In this document: positions 9,346 through 17,399 of the stretch, one piece after another
Layout of the letters: each line of letters opens with the position of its first letter
Numbering within the stretch: position 1 is the first letter of the stretch
NCBI RefSeq assembly: GCF_000482865.1
Contig: NZ_KI519517.1
Span: 126,548 to 190,547 of the forward strand
DNA from: Actinokineospora inagensis DSM 44258
GTDB lineage: Bacteria > Actinomycetota > Actinomycetes > Mycobacteriales > Pseudonocardiaceae
DNA length: 64,000 nucleotides
Direction: 5' to 3'
Notes under the pieces: model-generated
Databases searched by the model: none
The model's input: the letters and a program-made list of their open reading frames with translations, nothing else
Told to the model about the DNA's origin: nothing
Program-made: the position numbers and the translations under genes

Positions 9346-9918
9346 TCAGGCCTCCACCTGATCGGGGTGCTCGGGTGACCCGAGCGCGTCCAGGCAGGTG
9401 GCCACGATGTGCCGCCGCCACGTCGTCCGGTCGCCCTGGTGCGTGGCGACGAGGCTGAGCACGACCAGCGCGCCCAACATGCCGATCACCCGCGCCAGCC
9501 GCGCCGAGTCGCCCTGGTCGGGGGCCACGTCGAACATCTCGAACACGAAGGCCTCGCCGATGCCCGGCCCACCGGTCTTCGCCACGCCGAGGCTGGTGAT
9601 GGAGCGGGACGCCAGCGCCACCAACCCGGGCCGGTCCAGCGCGAAGTCGGTGAGCAGTTCGACGGCCAGCCGGTCCCGGTCGCGGCCCGGCGGCAGCGGG
9701 GTGACCTGGTCGAGCAGGCGGCGGGTGTGTTCGCGGCCCATCGCGGTCGCGGCCTCGTGCAGCGTTTCCTTGCTGGGGAAGTGGTGCAGCAGGCCCGCCT
9801 TGGACAGCCCCACGGCGTCGGCGAGGGACTGCACCGACGTGTGCGCGAACCCGTGCTGGGCGAACAGGGCGGCGGCGCGGTCGAGGATCCACTCGTCCTG
9901 CCGGAACGCTCGGGTCAT
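9346..9918 (-). CDS. TetR-family regulator of the MMPL operon
   Basis: 190 residues from ATG 9918. The N-terminal helix-turn-helix reads FAQHGFAHTSVQSLADAVG followed by SKAGLLHHFPSKETLHEA, the standard TetR DNA-binding unit. The C-terminal half is a helical ligand/dimer domain (FALDRPGLVALASRSITSLG). It is first in a two-gene operon with the MMPL exporter and faces two dyads in its own leader, so autorepression relieved by the exported compound or its precursor is the likely logic. An upstream in-frame start at 9963 would run through those dyads, which is why the shorter start was chosen. Confidence 0.82.
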   Translation of the reverse strand: MTRAFRQDEWILDRAAALFAQHGFAHTSVQSLADAVGLSKAGLLHHFPSKETLHEAATAMGREHTRRLLDQVTPLPPGRDRDRLAVELLTDFALDRPGLVALASRSITSLGVAKTGGPGIGEAFVFEMFDVAPDQGDSARLARVIGMLGALVVLSLVATHQGDRTTWRRHIVATCLDALGSPEHPDQVEA

Positions 9919-9937
9919 GCGGTCGACGCTACCGGGG

Positions 9938-9976
9938 ACCGACCAGTTCGGTAGGTGCGCCAACCGGAACGGTTGG
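9938..9976. promoter_or_regulatory. Probable TetR operator: two dyads upstream of the TetR-MMPL operon
   Basis: Dyad 1 is ACCGA-CCAGT-TCGGT (9938-9952). Dyad 2 is the perfect CCAACCG-GAA-CGGTTGG (9960-9976). Both contain ACCG/CGGT half sites, as expected for one regulator binding twice, and lie 20-58 bases upstream of the TetR start codon. Binding by this TetR is inference. Confidence 0.55.
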
Positions 9977-9993
9977 TGTCCTTGATCACGACA

Positions 9994-10027
9994 ACGCGGT
10001 GGGTGACCTGGTGATCACCCACCGCGT
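9994..10027 (-). terminator. Strong hairpin terminator downstream of the P450 gene
   Basis: ACGCGGTGGGTGA (9994-10006) pairs perfectly with TCACCCACCGCGT (10015-10027), a 13-bp stem with an 8-base loop. It separates the minus-strand P450 transcript from the TetR-MMPL operon. There is no T tract, as is usual in high-GC actinomycetes. Confidence 0.6.
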
Positions 10028-10180
10028 CAGGGGTTTCGGGTTCGGGTGTGTTCGGGGTGGGGCGTTGAATGCGGTTGTCGTCGAGGCGCCGTTTGTTCCA
10101 CGAGTAGGGGGCGGGCGAGGTGTCCACCGCGGGCTGGATGGGTTCGGATCGCCCGGCGCCGTTCGCCGCGCGGGGCTGGA

Positions 10181-10316
10181 GCGCGGTGCTCGCGGATTGC
10201 CGCTTGGTGCTCGTGCAGTGCTCGTGAGTTGCTACGCGGTGCTTGCGGGCTGCCGTGCGGTATTCGTGAGTTGCCGCGTGGTGTTCGCGGGTTGGTGTGT
10301 GGTGTTCGCGAGTCGG
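10181..10316. repeat. 21-bp degenerate tandem repeat at the 3' end of the P450 gene
   Basis: Units of 20-21 bases of the form CGCGTGGTGTTCGCGGGTTGG begin at 10181, 10201, 10233, 10254, 10275 and 10296, with an 11-base partial unit at 10222. The array stops 8 bases from the P450 stop codon. The period is a multiple of three, so it would give a seven-residue repeat if translated, but no start, ribosome site or plausible protein is present. The rest of the 9919-10323 gap holds the dyads and hairpin listed separately. Confidence 0.65.
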
Positions 10317-10323
10317 CGAGTGG

Positions 10324-11535
10324 TCAGGTGGCTGGGTTGGCCCAGGTGATCGGCATGTGTGCGGGGCCGCGGGTGGACAGGCCGGACTTCCACTCGATGC
10401 CGTCTTCCGTGCCCGCGAACCGAAGGCCGGGCAGTCGCCGGAACAGGGTGTCCAGGGCGACCTGGAGTTCCATTCGGGCCAGTGGGGCGCCCAGGCAGTG
10501 GTGCGGGCCGTGGCCGAAGCCGACGTGGGGGGCGCCCGCGCGGTCGACGTCGAGTCGTTCCGGGTTGGGGAAGATCGAGGCGTCCCGGTTGGCGGACGCC
10601 AGCGCGGGCAGGACCGGTTCGCCCGCCTTGACCAGGACGCCGCCGAGTTGGACGTCTTCCAGGGCGTACCGGGCGATGCCGCCGCCGATGCCGAGCGGTA
10701 CGTACCGCATCAGCTCCTCCACGGCGCGGGGGACGAGTGACAGGTCGGCGCGGACCCGGTCGAGTTGGTCGGGGTGGGTGAGCAGGGTGTAGACGAAGTT
10801 CGGGATCTGCGACGCGGTCGTCTCGTGTCCGGCGACCAGCAGGCCCATGGACAGCGACACCAGTTCTTCCTCGGAGAGCCGGTCTTCCTCGTCGCGGGCG
10901 ATCACCAGGGCGCCGATCAGGTCGTCGGTCGGGTGCTGCCTGCGTTGGGCGATGAGGCCCGCCATGTAGTCGGTGAGGCGGTCTATGTAGACGCGGGCCT
11001 GGTCGGGCGTGTACTTCGTGGTCGCCAGGAACGCGTCCGACCACACGCGGAAGTCCACCCGGTCCTCGTAGGGCACCCCGAGCAGTTCGCAGATGACGGT
11101 AACCGGCAGCGGTAGCGCGAACTCGTCGACGAGGTCGACAGGCCTACCGTGCTCGATCATCGCGTCGACCAGCCCGTTGGCGATGTCTTGGGCGCGCGGT
11201 CGTAGCTGCTCGACCCGCCGCACTGTGAAGGCCTTCATAACGAGGCGGCGCAGCCGGGTGTGGTCGGGCGGGTCCAGGCCCAAGATGCTGCCCGGTGGGG
11301 ACGGGTGCGGCCGCATCCTCGGCTCGTCGCGGTCCTGGCCCGCGGCCCGGGAGAACCGCGGGTCGCCCAGCACGACCTTGATGTCCTCGTAGCGGCTCGC
11401 CACCCACGCCGGTTCGCCGTAGGGCAGGCGGACCCGGATCAGCGGCTGGTCGGTGCGCAGGGTCTCGAACAACGGCTCCGGGTCGAGGTGCCGCGGTTCG
11501 CTGAACGGGTACGCCCTGGGTTCGGTGGTCGTCAT
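10324..11535 (-). CDS. Cytochrome P450 (bacterial class I, CYP105/107-like)
   Basis: 403 residues from ATG 11535 (in-frame GTG/TTG options lie up to 11550). It has the I-helix VAGHETTAS, which carries the oxygen-activating acid/Thr pair; the K-helix EELMRYVP (ExxR); and the haem loop HVGFGHGPHHCLGAPLAR with the Cys thiolate ligand. The substrate-recognition region near residue 80 (RMRPHPSPPGSILGLDPPDH) contains the DPPDHTRLR motif of soluble actinobacterial P450s. It needs an external ferredoxin and reductase; none is adjacent. It diverges from a TetR gene with a dyad between them, so it is probably induced by the TetR ligand. The substrate cannot be predicted. Confidence 0.92.
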   Translation of the reverse strand: MTTTEPRAYPFSEPRHLDPEPLFETLRTDQPLIRVRLPYGEPAWVASRYEDIKVVLGDPRFSRAAGQDRDEPRMRPHPSPPGSILGLDPPDHTRLRRLVMKAFTVRRVEQLRPRAQDIANGLVDAMIEHGRPVDLVDEFALPLPVTVICELLGVPYEDRVDFRVWSDAFLATTKYTPDQARVYIDRLTDYMAGLIAQRRQHPTDDLIGALVIARDEEDRLSEEELVSLSMGLLVAGHETTASQIPNFVYTLLTHPDQLDRVRADLSLVPRAVEELMRYVPLGIGGGIARYALEDVQLGGVLVKAGEPVLPALASANRDASIFPNPERLDVDRAGAPHVGFGHGPHHCLGAPLARMELQVALDTLFRRLPGLRFAGTEDGIEWKSGLSTRGPAHMPITWANPAT

Positions 11536-11564
11536 CACCACGCTCCACAACGCTCGGTAGTCAG

Positions 11565-11586
11565 ACGGTCATCTTAAGTACACCGT
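11565..11586. promoter_or_regulatory. Dyad between the P450 and TetR genes
   Basis: ACGGT-CAT-CTTAAG-TAC-ACCGT is a 22-base palindrome centred on CTTAAG, with symmetric outer arms ACGGT/ACCGT. It sits in the 107-base divergent promoter region. A TetR dimer bound here could block both promoters. Confidence 0.55.
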
Positions 11587-11642
11587 AGCAGCGATGTGAG
11601 ATGCTTGCCTTAGGTCAATCCGGTCATGGACGGGGCACCGCG

Positions 11643-12275
11643 ATGGGCACATCGGTCAAACGGGACCAGGCTGGGACAACCCGCGCGCTGCTGCTGCGCA
11701 CCGCCGAACGCCTCTTCGCCGAACGCGGCCTCGCGCAGGTCTCCAACCGGCAGATCGTCGAGGCTGCAGGCCAGGCCAACAACTCGGCGCTGACGTACCA
11801 CGTCGGCACCCGCACCGACCTGATCCACGCCATCGCCCGCGACCACGGCGAGCCCATCGCCCACCGAACCCAGCGGATGGTGGAGGCGGCGCGCGGCTCC
11901 ACCGACCCGCACACGCACGTCGCCAGCCTGGTCCTGCCCTACACCGAACACCTGGCGGACTTGGGCAACCCGAGTTGGTACGCCCGGTTCACCGCCCACA
12001 TCGCCGCCGACCCCGCGTTCGCCGGTGGCGTGCTGGCCGACCCGCTGCTGGCGCCGTACTTCCGCGAGGGCCTGGACACATTGCACGCCTACGTGCCCGA
12101 CCTACCGCACGAGGAAGCCGAACTACGCGGCCAGACAGTGCGGCTGGCGATCATCCACACCTGCGCCGCCCAGGAACGCGCCGCCGCCGAAACCGGCGTC
12201 CCCGCCGACTGGGCCCTCGTCGGCCGCTGGCTCACCGACGCCGTGACCGGTCTCCTGCTGGCCGCCAGCCGCTAG
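11643..12275 (+). CDS. TetR-family regulator divergent from the P450
   Basis: 210 residues from ATG 11643. The DNA-binding helices are LLRTAERLFAERGLAQVSNR and QIVEAAGQANNSALTYHVGT; the last is an unusual recognition helix for the family, with YHVGT in place of YHHFP/YYHFG. The rest is a helical ligand domain with DLGNPSWYARFTAHIAADP. It is divergent from the P450 gene, with the palindrome at 11565-11586 between them. It ends 3 bases before the convergent MarR stop. Regulation of the P450 is inferred from geometry only. Confidence 0.8.
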   Translation: MGTSVKRDQAGTTRALLLRTAERLFAERGLAQVSNRQIVEAAGQANNSALTYHVGTRTDLIHAIARDHGEPIAHRTQRMVEAARGSTDPHTHVASLVLPYTEHLADLGNPSWYARFTAHIAADPAFAGGVLADPLLAPYFREGLDTLHAYVPDLPHEEAELRGQTVRLAIIHTCAAQERAAAETGVPADWALVGRWLTDAVTGLLLAASR

Positions 12276-12278
12276 TGG

Positions 12279-12710
12279 TCATTCCTGGTCGGCCAGGGCG
12301 GCGAGCAGGGTGATCGCCGAACGTTCGTCGACCGGGTGGAAGAACGCCGTGTCGACGGCCTCGACGGCGGCGATCGCGGTGGGTGCCAAGGCGGTGCCGG
12401 TGTCGGTGATGTGGACGTGCTTGGCGCGGCCGTCCGCCGGGTCCGGGACCCGTTCGACCAGGCCCTTGCGTTCCAGGCCCGCGAGGACCTGGGACGCCAT
12501 CTTGATGTCCACCCCGGCGAACCGGGCCAGGGTCAACTGGTTCGGCGACTCGCCCTGGCCGTTGAGCCACCACGCGCAGGCCAGCAGGACGAACTGGACG
12601 TGGGTGAGGTCCAGCGGGGCCAGCGCCGCCGCGACCTCCCGCTGCCAGCGCAGGGTGGCCCGCCAGAGCAGGAAACCGGGGCTGACGGCGGGCAACCGGT
12701 GATCAGTCAT
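12279..12710 (-). CDS. MarR-family regulator
   Basis: 143 residues with the winged-helix core TLARFAGVDIKMASQVLAGLE and the wing GLVERVPDPADGRAKHVHIT, which contains the DxRxK/H-type hairpin of MarR proteins. The N-terminal dimer helix includes LTHVQFVLLACAWWLNGQG. The ATG overlaps the TGA of the SRPBCC gene by 4 bases, so the pair is co-translated. MarR regulators usually repress their own operon and release DNA on binding phenolic or other small ligands; a long inverted repeat upstream of this operon could be the site. Confidence 0.82.
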   Translation of the reverse strand: MTDHRLPAVSPGFLLWRATLRWQREVAAALAPLDLTHVQFVLLACAWWLNGQGESPNQLTLARFAGVDIKMASQVLAGLERKGLVERVPDPADGRAKHVHITDTGTALAPTAIAAVEAVDTAFFHPVDERSAITLLAALADQE

Positions 12711-13111
12711 CGAGCCTCCGCGTGCGCGACCAGGGCCGCCATTGTCTCCGGGAAGTCCCCGGTGATCATCGGGCCCACCTCGGCGGCGCCGTCGCCGGTG
12801 ATCTCCATCCGGTAGGTGACCTCGGTCTTGCCGTCGGCGGCGGCGAGGCGGTGGACGGTGCGCACGATCATGCCCGGCATGGTCGCCTCGTCCACGAACA
12901 GCCGGTCCGGCTCGACCTCGGCCAGCCGCAGGACGACCTCGCCGCCGTCGAGGGTGGTCATGGTGATCGTCGAGCCCGCCGCGAACGGGCCGTCGATCTC
13001 GGCCTTGCCGACATCGGTGTTCCAGGCCCGCCAGCCCGTGACGTCGGCCCAGGTGGCGAAGACCGCCGTGGCGGTGGCCGTCGTCGTCACCGTGTACTCG
13101 TAGCTCCACAT
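12707..13111 (-). CDS. SRPBCC (START-like) domain protein
   Basis: 134 residues, a single SRPBCC fold: the first strand WSYEYTVTTTATATAVFATW leads to the helix WADVTGWRAWNTDVGKAEID, then beta strands and a C-terminal helix FPETMAALVAHAEA lining the cavity. Such proteins bind hydrophobic ligands or act as cyclases/aromatases or stress proteins; no catalytic motif is evident here. It is first in an operon with a MarR regulator, an arrangement often seen in actinomycetes for ligand-responsive detoxification. Confidence 0.78.
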   Translation of the reverse strand: MWSYEYTVTTTATATAVFATWADVTGWRAWNTDVGKAEIDGPFAAGSTITMTTLDGGEVVLRLAEVEPDRLFVDEATMPGMIVRTVHRLAAADGKTEVTYRMEITGDGAAEVGPMITGDFPETMAALVAHAEAR

Positions 13112-13133
13112 GTCGTGCTCCCGTCGTCCGAAC

Positions 13134-13166
13134 TAGTCTGCACGCAGTCTATCTACGCGCAGACTA
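13134..13166. promoter_or_regulatory. Probable MarR operator upstream of the SRPBCC-MarR operon
   Basis: TAGTCTGC (13134-13141) and GCAGACTA (13159-13166) are perfect 8-base inverted repeats 17 bases apart, with a further GCAGTCTA in between. They lie 23-55 bases upstream of the SRPBCC start and face the amidase gene on the other side. Confidence 0.5.
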
Positions 13167-13281
13167 ATTTGCCAAGCCCCGCGACGTGCGCGCGCGGCAC
13201 AGTGTCGGTCGCGCAGGGACATTGACCCCGGCGGCGGGCGAACTTACGGTGCTGGCTTCGTGTGCCGGAGGAAGGACGGAC

Positions 13282-14583
13282 ATGCCGCCCACAGTTCCGA
13301 CGTTGGCCGACTGGCTGGCCTGGGACCCGGCCGAGCGGGACGCCCACCTGGCCGAGGCGGCCGCGCGCGCCGAGTGCTCCACGCACGGCGACTGGATCAG
13401 CCTCGCTCGCGGGACCGGTCACGGCGACGGCGAACTGGCGGGCATCCCGTTCTCCGTGAAGGACAACGTCGACGTCGCCGGATTCCCCACGACGGCCGGG
13501 AGTCCGCTGCTGGGGGAAGCTCCGGTCGAGGTCGACGCCACCGTGGTCGGCGTGTTGCGGGACGCGGGCGCGGTCGTGCTGGGCAAGACCAACCTGCACG
13601 AGCTGGCGTTCGGGATCACCAGCAACAACAAGGCGTTCGGGCCGGTGCGCAACCCCGCCGACCCCGGTCGGAGCGCGGGTGGGTCCAGCGGCGGCAGCGC
13701 GGCCGGGGTCGCGTTGGGCACCGTGCCGTTCGCGTTGGGGACCGACACGGGCGGGTCCGTGCTCATCCCGGCGGCGTTCTGCGGCGTGGTCGGGTTCCGG
13801 CCGTCGACCGGGCGCTACCCGGGGGACGGTGTGGTCAACCTGTCCAGCACCCGTGACACCACCGGCGTCAACGCGCACACCGCGGCGGATGTGCGGACCG
13901 TGGACCGGTTGATCACCGGGGAGCGCGGAGGTCCGGAGATCCCGTTGGCGGGGTTGCGGATTGGCCTGCCGCGCAAGCGCTTCGACGACCTGGAACCGGC
14001 CGTGGCGGCCGCGATCGCGGTTGCCACGGCCACTGTGGAGGGACTGGGGGTTCGGCTGGTCGACGTCGACCTCGGTGACGACATCGACGTCGCCGCGGGG
14101 GCGGGCAACGACCTCACCTGCTATGAAGCACCACGGCTGTTGGGCCGCCGGGTCAAGGCGCCGTTGGCGGACTGGCCGGACCGGATCGCCTCGCCGGACG
14201 TCCGCGCGTTGATCGACTCAATGCGGCTCAACCCGGTGTCCGCCGAGGCATACGAGTCGGCGCGGGCGGCCCGGTGGCGGTTGCGGCGCGCGTACCTGGA
14301 ACTGTTCGATGAGGTCGATGTGGTGCTGTTCCCGACCTCGCCGGTGTCGCCGCCGCTGATCGGGCAGGACGACGTGATCACCCTCAACGGGCGGCTCACG
14401 CCGACCTTCCCGACCGTCACCCGCAACGTCAGCCCCGGCACGGTCGTCGGTCTACCGATGTTGTCGATCCCGGCGGGTGTGACCGGCACCGGACTGCCGG
14501 TCGGGTTGTGCCTGGAAGCCCCGCCCTTCGCCGATGTCCGGCTCCTCGGGGTGGGCGAGGCGATCCAGTCGGCGTTCGCCTAG
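13282..14583 (+). CDS. Amidase-signature hydrolase
   Basis: 433 residues from ATG 13282, preceded by GGAGGAAGG. The Ser-cisSer-Lys machinery of the amidase signature family is present: the Lys in GIPFSVKDNVD, the Gly/Ser-rich SAGGSSGGSAAGVALG, and the nucleophile in GTDTGGSVLIPA. The usual Arg after the nucleophile loop (GGSIR) is replaced by Leu. These enzymes hydrolyse amides or act in GatA-like or allophanate-type roles; a lone copy of this length is most likely a catabolic amidase. The gene is convergent with, and overlaps by 4 bases, the flavohaemoglobin gene. Confidence 0.85.
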   Translation: MPPTVPTLADWLAWDPAERDAHLAEAAARAECSTHGDWISLARGTGHGDGELAGIPFSVKDNVDVAGFPTTAGSPLLGEAPVEVDATVVGVLRDAGAVVLGKTNLHELAFGITSNNKAFGPVRNPADPGRSAGGSSGGSAAGVALGTVPFALGTDTGGSVLIPAAFCGVVGFRPSTGRYPGDGVVNLSSTRDTTGVNAHTAADVRTVDRLITGERGGPEIPLAGLRIGLPRKRFDDLEPAVAAAIAVATATVEGLGVRLVDVDLGDDIDVAAGAGNDLTCYEAPRLLGRRVKAPLADWPDRIASPDVRALIDSMRLNPVSAEAYESARAARWRLRRAYLELFDEVDVVLFPTSPVSPPLIGQDDVITLNGRLTPTFPTVTRNVSPGTVVGLPMLSIPAGVTGTGLPVGLCLEAPPFADVRLLGVGEAIQSAFA

Positions 14584-15716
14584 AGCGCGCTGTCGAGCAT
14601 CCCAGGGCCGAAGACCTCGTAGCGGACGCGCTCGTCCGGCACGCCTCGGCGGAGCAGGCCGGAACGCATGTCCCGCATGAACTCCACGGGGCCGCACAGG
14701 TAGGCGGTCACGTCGTGGGGGAGTGGGATGGCGTCCACGTCGAGCCTGCCGTCGGTGGCGGAGTAGCGGGTCAGCACCGTCGCGTCGGTCAGGCCGCTGG
14801 TGAGGTGCTCGACCTCCGCGCGCAGGGCGTGCCGGTCGGCGGATCGCTCGGCGTGCGCGACGACGACCGGTCGGGTTGGTTGAACGCGGGCGATGTGGTC
14901 GAGCATCGATGCGGCCGGGGTGATGCCGATGCCCGCGCTGACCAGCAGGACCGGACCGTCGCCCGCGTCGAGCGTGTTCTCGCCCGCGGGCGGGCCGACC
15001 AGGACGGGTGCGTCGGCAGGCAGGTCGTGCAGGAACCCGGACACGACACCGATCCGCCGAACGGTGATCCGCAGCGAACCGCGACCCGGCCCCTGCGACA
15101 GCGAGTACTGGCGCGGCCGGCGGCGACCGTCCGGGAGGTCGACGGCGACCGAGACGTATTGGCCGGGAAGGAAATCCGGCACGGAACCGCCGTCGTCGGG
15201 CACCAGGGTGAACGACACCGCGGCCACGGCCTCGACCTGGCGTTTGGCCACCCGCCACCGCCGCCACGACTGGGCCGGATCCACCCCGCCGAGCTGGTAG
15301 AGCCGGGCCTCGGCGGCGATCAACCGGCACGCCAGCAGCCAGTACACCTCGTCCCATGCCGCCGCGACCGCGGGAGTCACCGCGTCGCCCAGCACCTCGC
15401 CGACCGCGGCCATCAGGTGGCGGCCGACCACCGGGTACAGCTCGGCGCGGATTCCGAGCGACACGTGCTTGTGCGCGACCCGTTCGGCCACGGGGGTGAA
15501 CGGCGCGCGCGGGTCGAGCAGGTGCTCGGCGAAGGCCACCACGGCGCTCGCGAGCGCCGCGCTCTGCCGTCCACCGGCCTGGTTGCTCTGGTTGAACACG
15601 TTCAGCAGTTCCGGGTGCGCGGCGAACAGCGCGGCGTAGAAGCGGTCGGTGATCTGGACGGCGTGTGCGCGAACCGCGGGCAACGTTGCGCGCACGACAT
15701 CGGGGTGGGACAACAT
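14580..15716 (-). CDS. hmp: Flavohaemoglobin (nitric oxide dioxygenase)
   Basis: 378 residues. The N-terminal globin has Tyr27 (B10), Gln51 (E7, in FNQSNQAGGRQ) and the proximal haem ligand His84 (AHKHVSLGI), the residues used to turn NO plus O2 into nitrate. The C-terminal ferredoxin-reductase module has the FAD motif RQYSL and the NAD(P) motif SAGIGITPAASML, and ends with an FGP-type tail (VFGPGML). Length agrees with Hmp of other bacteria. It protects against nitrosative stress in the cytosol. It is transcribed alone; the 357-base upstream region holds a perfect palindrome listed separately. Confidence 0.93.
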   Translation of the reverse strand: MLSHPDVVRATLPAVRAHAVQITDRFYAALFAAHPELLNVFNQSNQAGGRQSAALASAVVAFAEHLLDPRAPFTPVAERVAHKHVSLGIRAELYPVVGRHLMAAVGEVLGDAVTPAVAAAWDEVYWLLACRLIAAEARLYQLGGVDPAQSWRRWRVAKRQVEAVAAVSFTLVPDDGGSVPDFLPGQYVSVAVDLPDGRRRPRQYSLSQGPGRGSLRITVRRIGVVSGFLHDLPADAPVLVGPPAGENTLDAGDGPVLLVSAGIGITPAASMLDHIARVQPTRPVVVAHAERSADRHALRAEVEHLTSGLTDATVLTRYSATDGRLDVDAIPLPHDVTAYLCGPVEFMRDMRSGLLRRGVPDERVRYEVFGPGMLDSAL

Positions 15717-15819
15717 TGGGCGTCCTCCTGGTCGATTGCCCGTGGTGCCACCCCGATCAAACCGCCGGGTGGGCCGCCGGGGCTCGCGACAGTGATCAAG
15801 ACCGCAGCCGTTCCCAGTT

Positions 15820-15834
15820 TGTCCACAGTGGACA
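15820..15834. promoter_or_regulatory. Perfect palindrome in the divergent flavohaemoglobin / secreted-protein region
   Basis: TGTCCAC-A-GTGGACA lies about 105 bases upstream of the flavohaemoglobin start within the 15717-16073 gap. It could be a repressor site. The same core recurs elsewhere in the window, including inside genes, so a locus-specific role is uncertain. Nothing else was recognised in the gap apart from the AAGGAA ribosome site at 16062 for the downstream gene. Confidence 0.3.
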
Positions 15835-16073
15835 CGGTGTCGCGATTGCCCGGATCGGCTTTGTTGACCGCGGCATAACTCGTGGGTCGAGAAAGTGCTA
15901 TTACCGCGGTGAGCTGCGGATACCGGCCGACTGGTCGGTGTGGCCCTTGCCGTGGCGCGGAACCCGCGGTTTAGCTAGTGGCTCGTCGGGCCACTAGGTG
16001 CCCACGCGGGGCGATCACCGCTGGTCCCAGCTCGCCCCGCGGCTGTTCACCCTGCGAACACAAGGAAACCGTG

Positions 16074-16973
16074 ATGCGGAAACTGCTACTGATGGCCTGC
16101 TCGGCCGGGCTGGTCGCCGCGGCCGCCCTGGCGGGCGGTACGGCGGAGGCCGCCGCCCCCGCCGTGGCTGTCGCCCATGAGGTCCCCGGGCTGACCGGTG
16201 CCGCCGCCAAGGCCGCCGCCGGTCCCAGCGCCGACAAGTTCCTGCAACTGCGCCGCGAACAGGCGGGCAAGGCCGCCGCGCCGCGCATCGCCGCCCAGAA
16301 GCACACCTTCTGGGGGCCCGAGCCGCAGCTCAACAGCAACGCCGACGGCATGGTCGTCACCCAGAGCGTCACCCCGTCGCTGCGCATCTCCAACCGCAAC
16401 GACGTCGTCTACGCGCCAACGATGAAACCGACCGGCCACTCGTGCATCGAGGTCGTCACCGCGTACGGCCTCGGCCAGGCGGCCCAGGTGTGGGCGTGGG
16501 ACTGGTGCAAGTCGGTCTCGCCCGCCAAGGTCGTCCCGATCGACAGCTCGTTCCTGACCAACTACACCACCACGGTCAACGGCCACCCCGCCTACACCGT
16601 GCAAGAAGTCCGCACCAACGCGTCGGCCAACACCTGGACCGCGTCGCTGCGCAACGTCAAAACCGGCGCCTGGGACCCGCTGTTCACCCAGAGCGGCAGC
16701 GACCAGAGCACCCTCAACGAGGGCTGGGACATCTTCGAGATCTACGCCACCCACAACCCCTCAACCGGCAACGCCTACTACTGCGCCGACGCCCGCGGCG
16801 CCGTCTTCGAGTCCAGCTCCATCCAACTCCGCGTCAGCGGCGCGTGGACCGCAGCCACCCCGACCAACTCCCCGCTGCGCCCCACCGCCACCCCCCGCCC
16901 CGCCGACTACGACTGCACAACCCTGAAGTTCCAGGTCGTCACCGCGAACAGCAACTGGCGGGTGACGGTCTAG
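16074..16973 (+). CDS. Secreted protein of unknown function
   Basis: 299 residues from ATG 16074 with AAGGAA 7 bases upstream. A clear Sec signal peptide (MRKLLLMACSAGLVAAAALA, cut near AEAAA) is followed by an Ala-rich propeptide-like stretch to about residue 80, then a domain rich in Trp, Tyr, Asn and Thr (FWGPEPQLNSNADGMVVTQS, CIEVVTAYGLGQAAQVWAWD). Cys pairs (C-IEVV / W-C-KSV, Y-C-AD / D-C-TT) suggest extracellular disulfides. No catalytic motif is visible; the all-beta look would suit a carbohydrate-binding or structural role, but that is a guess. It stands alone and ends at a strong double terminator. Confidence 0.7.
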   Translation: MRKLLLMACSAGLVAAAALAGGTAEAAAPAVAVAHEVPGLTGAAAKAAAGPSADKFLQLRREQAGKAAAPRIAAQKHTFWGPEPQLNSNADGMVVTQSVTPSLRISNRNDVVYAPTMKPTGHSCIEVVTAYGLGQAAQVWAWDWCKSVSPAKVVPIDSSFLTNYTTTVNGHPAYTVQEVRTNASANTWTASLRNVKTGAWDPLFTQSGSDQSTLNEGWDIFEIYATHNPSTGNAYYCADARGAVFESSSIQLRVSGAWTAATPTNSPLRPTATPRPADYDCTTLKFQVVTANSNWRVTV

Positions 16974-16981
16974 TCGATTTT

Positions 16982-17049
16982 CCGCTGAACCTCCAGCGGA
17001 TGCCAGGGATGATGGAGAACCCGGCGCCCGTCCCCCCGACGGGCGCCGG
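16982..17049 (+). terminator. Double hairpin terminator after the secreted-protein gene
   Basis: The first stem is CCGCTG/CAGCGG (16982-16999). The second is an 11-bp perfect stem CCGGCGCCCGT / ACGGGCGCCGG with a 7-base loop (17021-17049). Both lie within 80 bases of the stop codon. Confidence 0.7.
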
Positions 17050-17399
17050 TCCCACATCGGCCCTTTCCGCCGCCTCCGCACTGTGCGTCTCACGCGGACA
17101 CGCTGCTCCAGCCCGCGACAAATCGCCCCAGCCGCCCACGCATCACTGAGCCGATTCCGGGAGACCTCCACAGGGCACAACGCCACCTGACAACGCAGGC
17201 CCCACCAGCCGCGCAACAGCCCAATTTCGCGCCGCACCTCTAGGACTCCCGGCCAGCCCCCACCCTTCCCGGGGGGCGTCCCCGAGGCCAGTCTACCGGC
17301 TCACGGCGTCGGTGGAAGGGGGGCGGGAAAGTTGGGGATGGCTGTGGGCTTTGTGGATAACTTGGGCTTGAGGGTGGGGGCCGGGTTTCGTGGCTGGGT

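Noticed and set aside
13153-13878. Minus-strand frame opposite the amidase start
   Set aside because: Shadow of the amidase gene with no independent signal.
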